The notes under the pieces were generated by a model, which saw only the letters and a program-made list of their open reading frames with translations, had not been told where the DNA came from and searched no databases. This document shows positions 6,082 to 6,412 of a stretch of 6,412 bases of DNA, piece after piece. The stretch comes from Aliarcobacter sp. (GTDB taxonomy: Bacteria > Campylobacterota > Campylobacteria > Campylobacterales > Arcobacteraceae). A program made the translations under genes and the position numbers. Each line of letters begins with the position of its first letter. Within the stretch, counting starts at the first letter, position 1. The stretch spans positions 1-6,412 of the forward strand of contig JALRJW010000054.1 of NCBI GenBank assembly GCA_023268955.1, given 5' to 3'.

Positions 6082-6412
6082 TTAGATTCCAACCTTTTTC
6101 ATTTTACCATTGAAAATATATACACTTAAAAGAACTATAAAACTTATTAAAACCATAATAGCGCTATAAATATGAGCAGCTTGATAATCCATAATCTCAA
6201 CAAATTCATAAATAGCTACAGAAGCTATTTTAGTTTCCCCAGGAATTGAACCTCCCACCATTAATACAACCCCAAATTCTCCAACGGTATGGGCAAATGT
6301 AACTATAATAGCAGTCATTAGCGCTGGTTTTATATTTGGAATTGCAACTTTTAAAACCGTCTCAATTTTTCCTTTCCCTGCAATATAACTTGCTTCAAGC
6401 ATATTTTTATTA
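6082..6412 (-). CDS. modB: Molybdate ABC transporter permease ModB, 5' end outside the window
   Basis: This is the membrane channel of the molybdate importer; only about the last 110 residues are present. The frame stays open to the window edge (codons for NKN precede the ATG at 6402), so that ATG is internal, not the start. Numbering from it, the EAA loop that contacts ModC is at 2-22 (LEASYIAGKG then AIP). The ModB hallmark GEFG (41-44) and IPGET (53-57) follow, then AIYEFVE and a last membrane helix at about 80-98. ModB proteins are about 220-230 residues, so roughly half is missing. It leads modC by one base and, from the gene order, modA would be expected upstream, outside the window. 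Any promoter and molybdate-responsive operator would also lie beyond the edge. Confidence 0.9.
   Translation of the reverse strand, partial: NKNMLEASYIAGKGKIETVLKVAIPNIKPALMTAIIVTFAHTVGEFGVVLMVGGSIPGETKIASVAIYEFVEIMDYQAAHIYSAIMVLISFIVLLSVYIFNGKMKKVGI

Overview
The window is best read as two unrelated DNA segments joined near position 1940-1955. The left part (1 to about 1945) is AT-rich but moderate. It carries a sugar-type ABC transporter permease and a secreted NHL-repeat protein in the style of low-GC Gram-positives or Acholeplasma-like Mollicutes. All tryptophans there are TGG and no in-frame TGA is read, so code 4 is not needed, which fits Acholeplasma or Firmicutes better than Mycoplasma. 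The right part (about 1945 to 6412) is more AT-rich and looks like Campylobacterota, most likely Arcobacter or a close relative. The reasons are an ATP synthase c subunit with a signal-peptide-like N-terminus standing alone outside an atp operon, TATAAT -10 boxes without clear -35 boxes, and a mod operon of this type. Two genes run tail to tail into the junction and both are cut mid-domain there. This suggests a chimeric contig (assembly or amplification artefact) rather than a biological fusion. The taxonomic calls come from protein resemblance by eye, not from a search.

Left segment: a MalG-type (CUT1) permease on the + strand, truncated at the window edge and carrying two apparent frameshifts in its first 100 bases, is coupled through a TAATG overlap to a secreted NHL-repeat protein. 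The latter breaks off inside a TPR-like helix pair.

Right segment: a minus-strand AsmA-like or other periplasmic repeat protein (3' end missing at the junction) is divergent from atpE, with two back-to-back promoters between them. atpE has a short leader with inverted repeats and ends at a strong intrinsic terminator. Next comes a three-part protein with a degenerate receiver (REC) domain, a linker domain and a C-terminal PilZ-like domain, behind a promoter whose -10 box sits in a palindrome. Convergent to it is a minus-strand operon in transcription order modB (5' part outside the window), modC, and a DsrE-family gene, with 1-3 base spacings. It imports molybdate, and the DsrE protein is co-transcribed.

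No mobile element, CRISPR array, tRNA or rRNA was seen. The most consequential observation is the junction. The most interesting biology is the REC-PilZ protein, which has lost key residues in both signalling domains.
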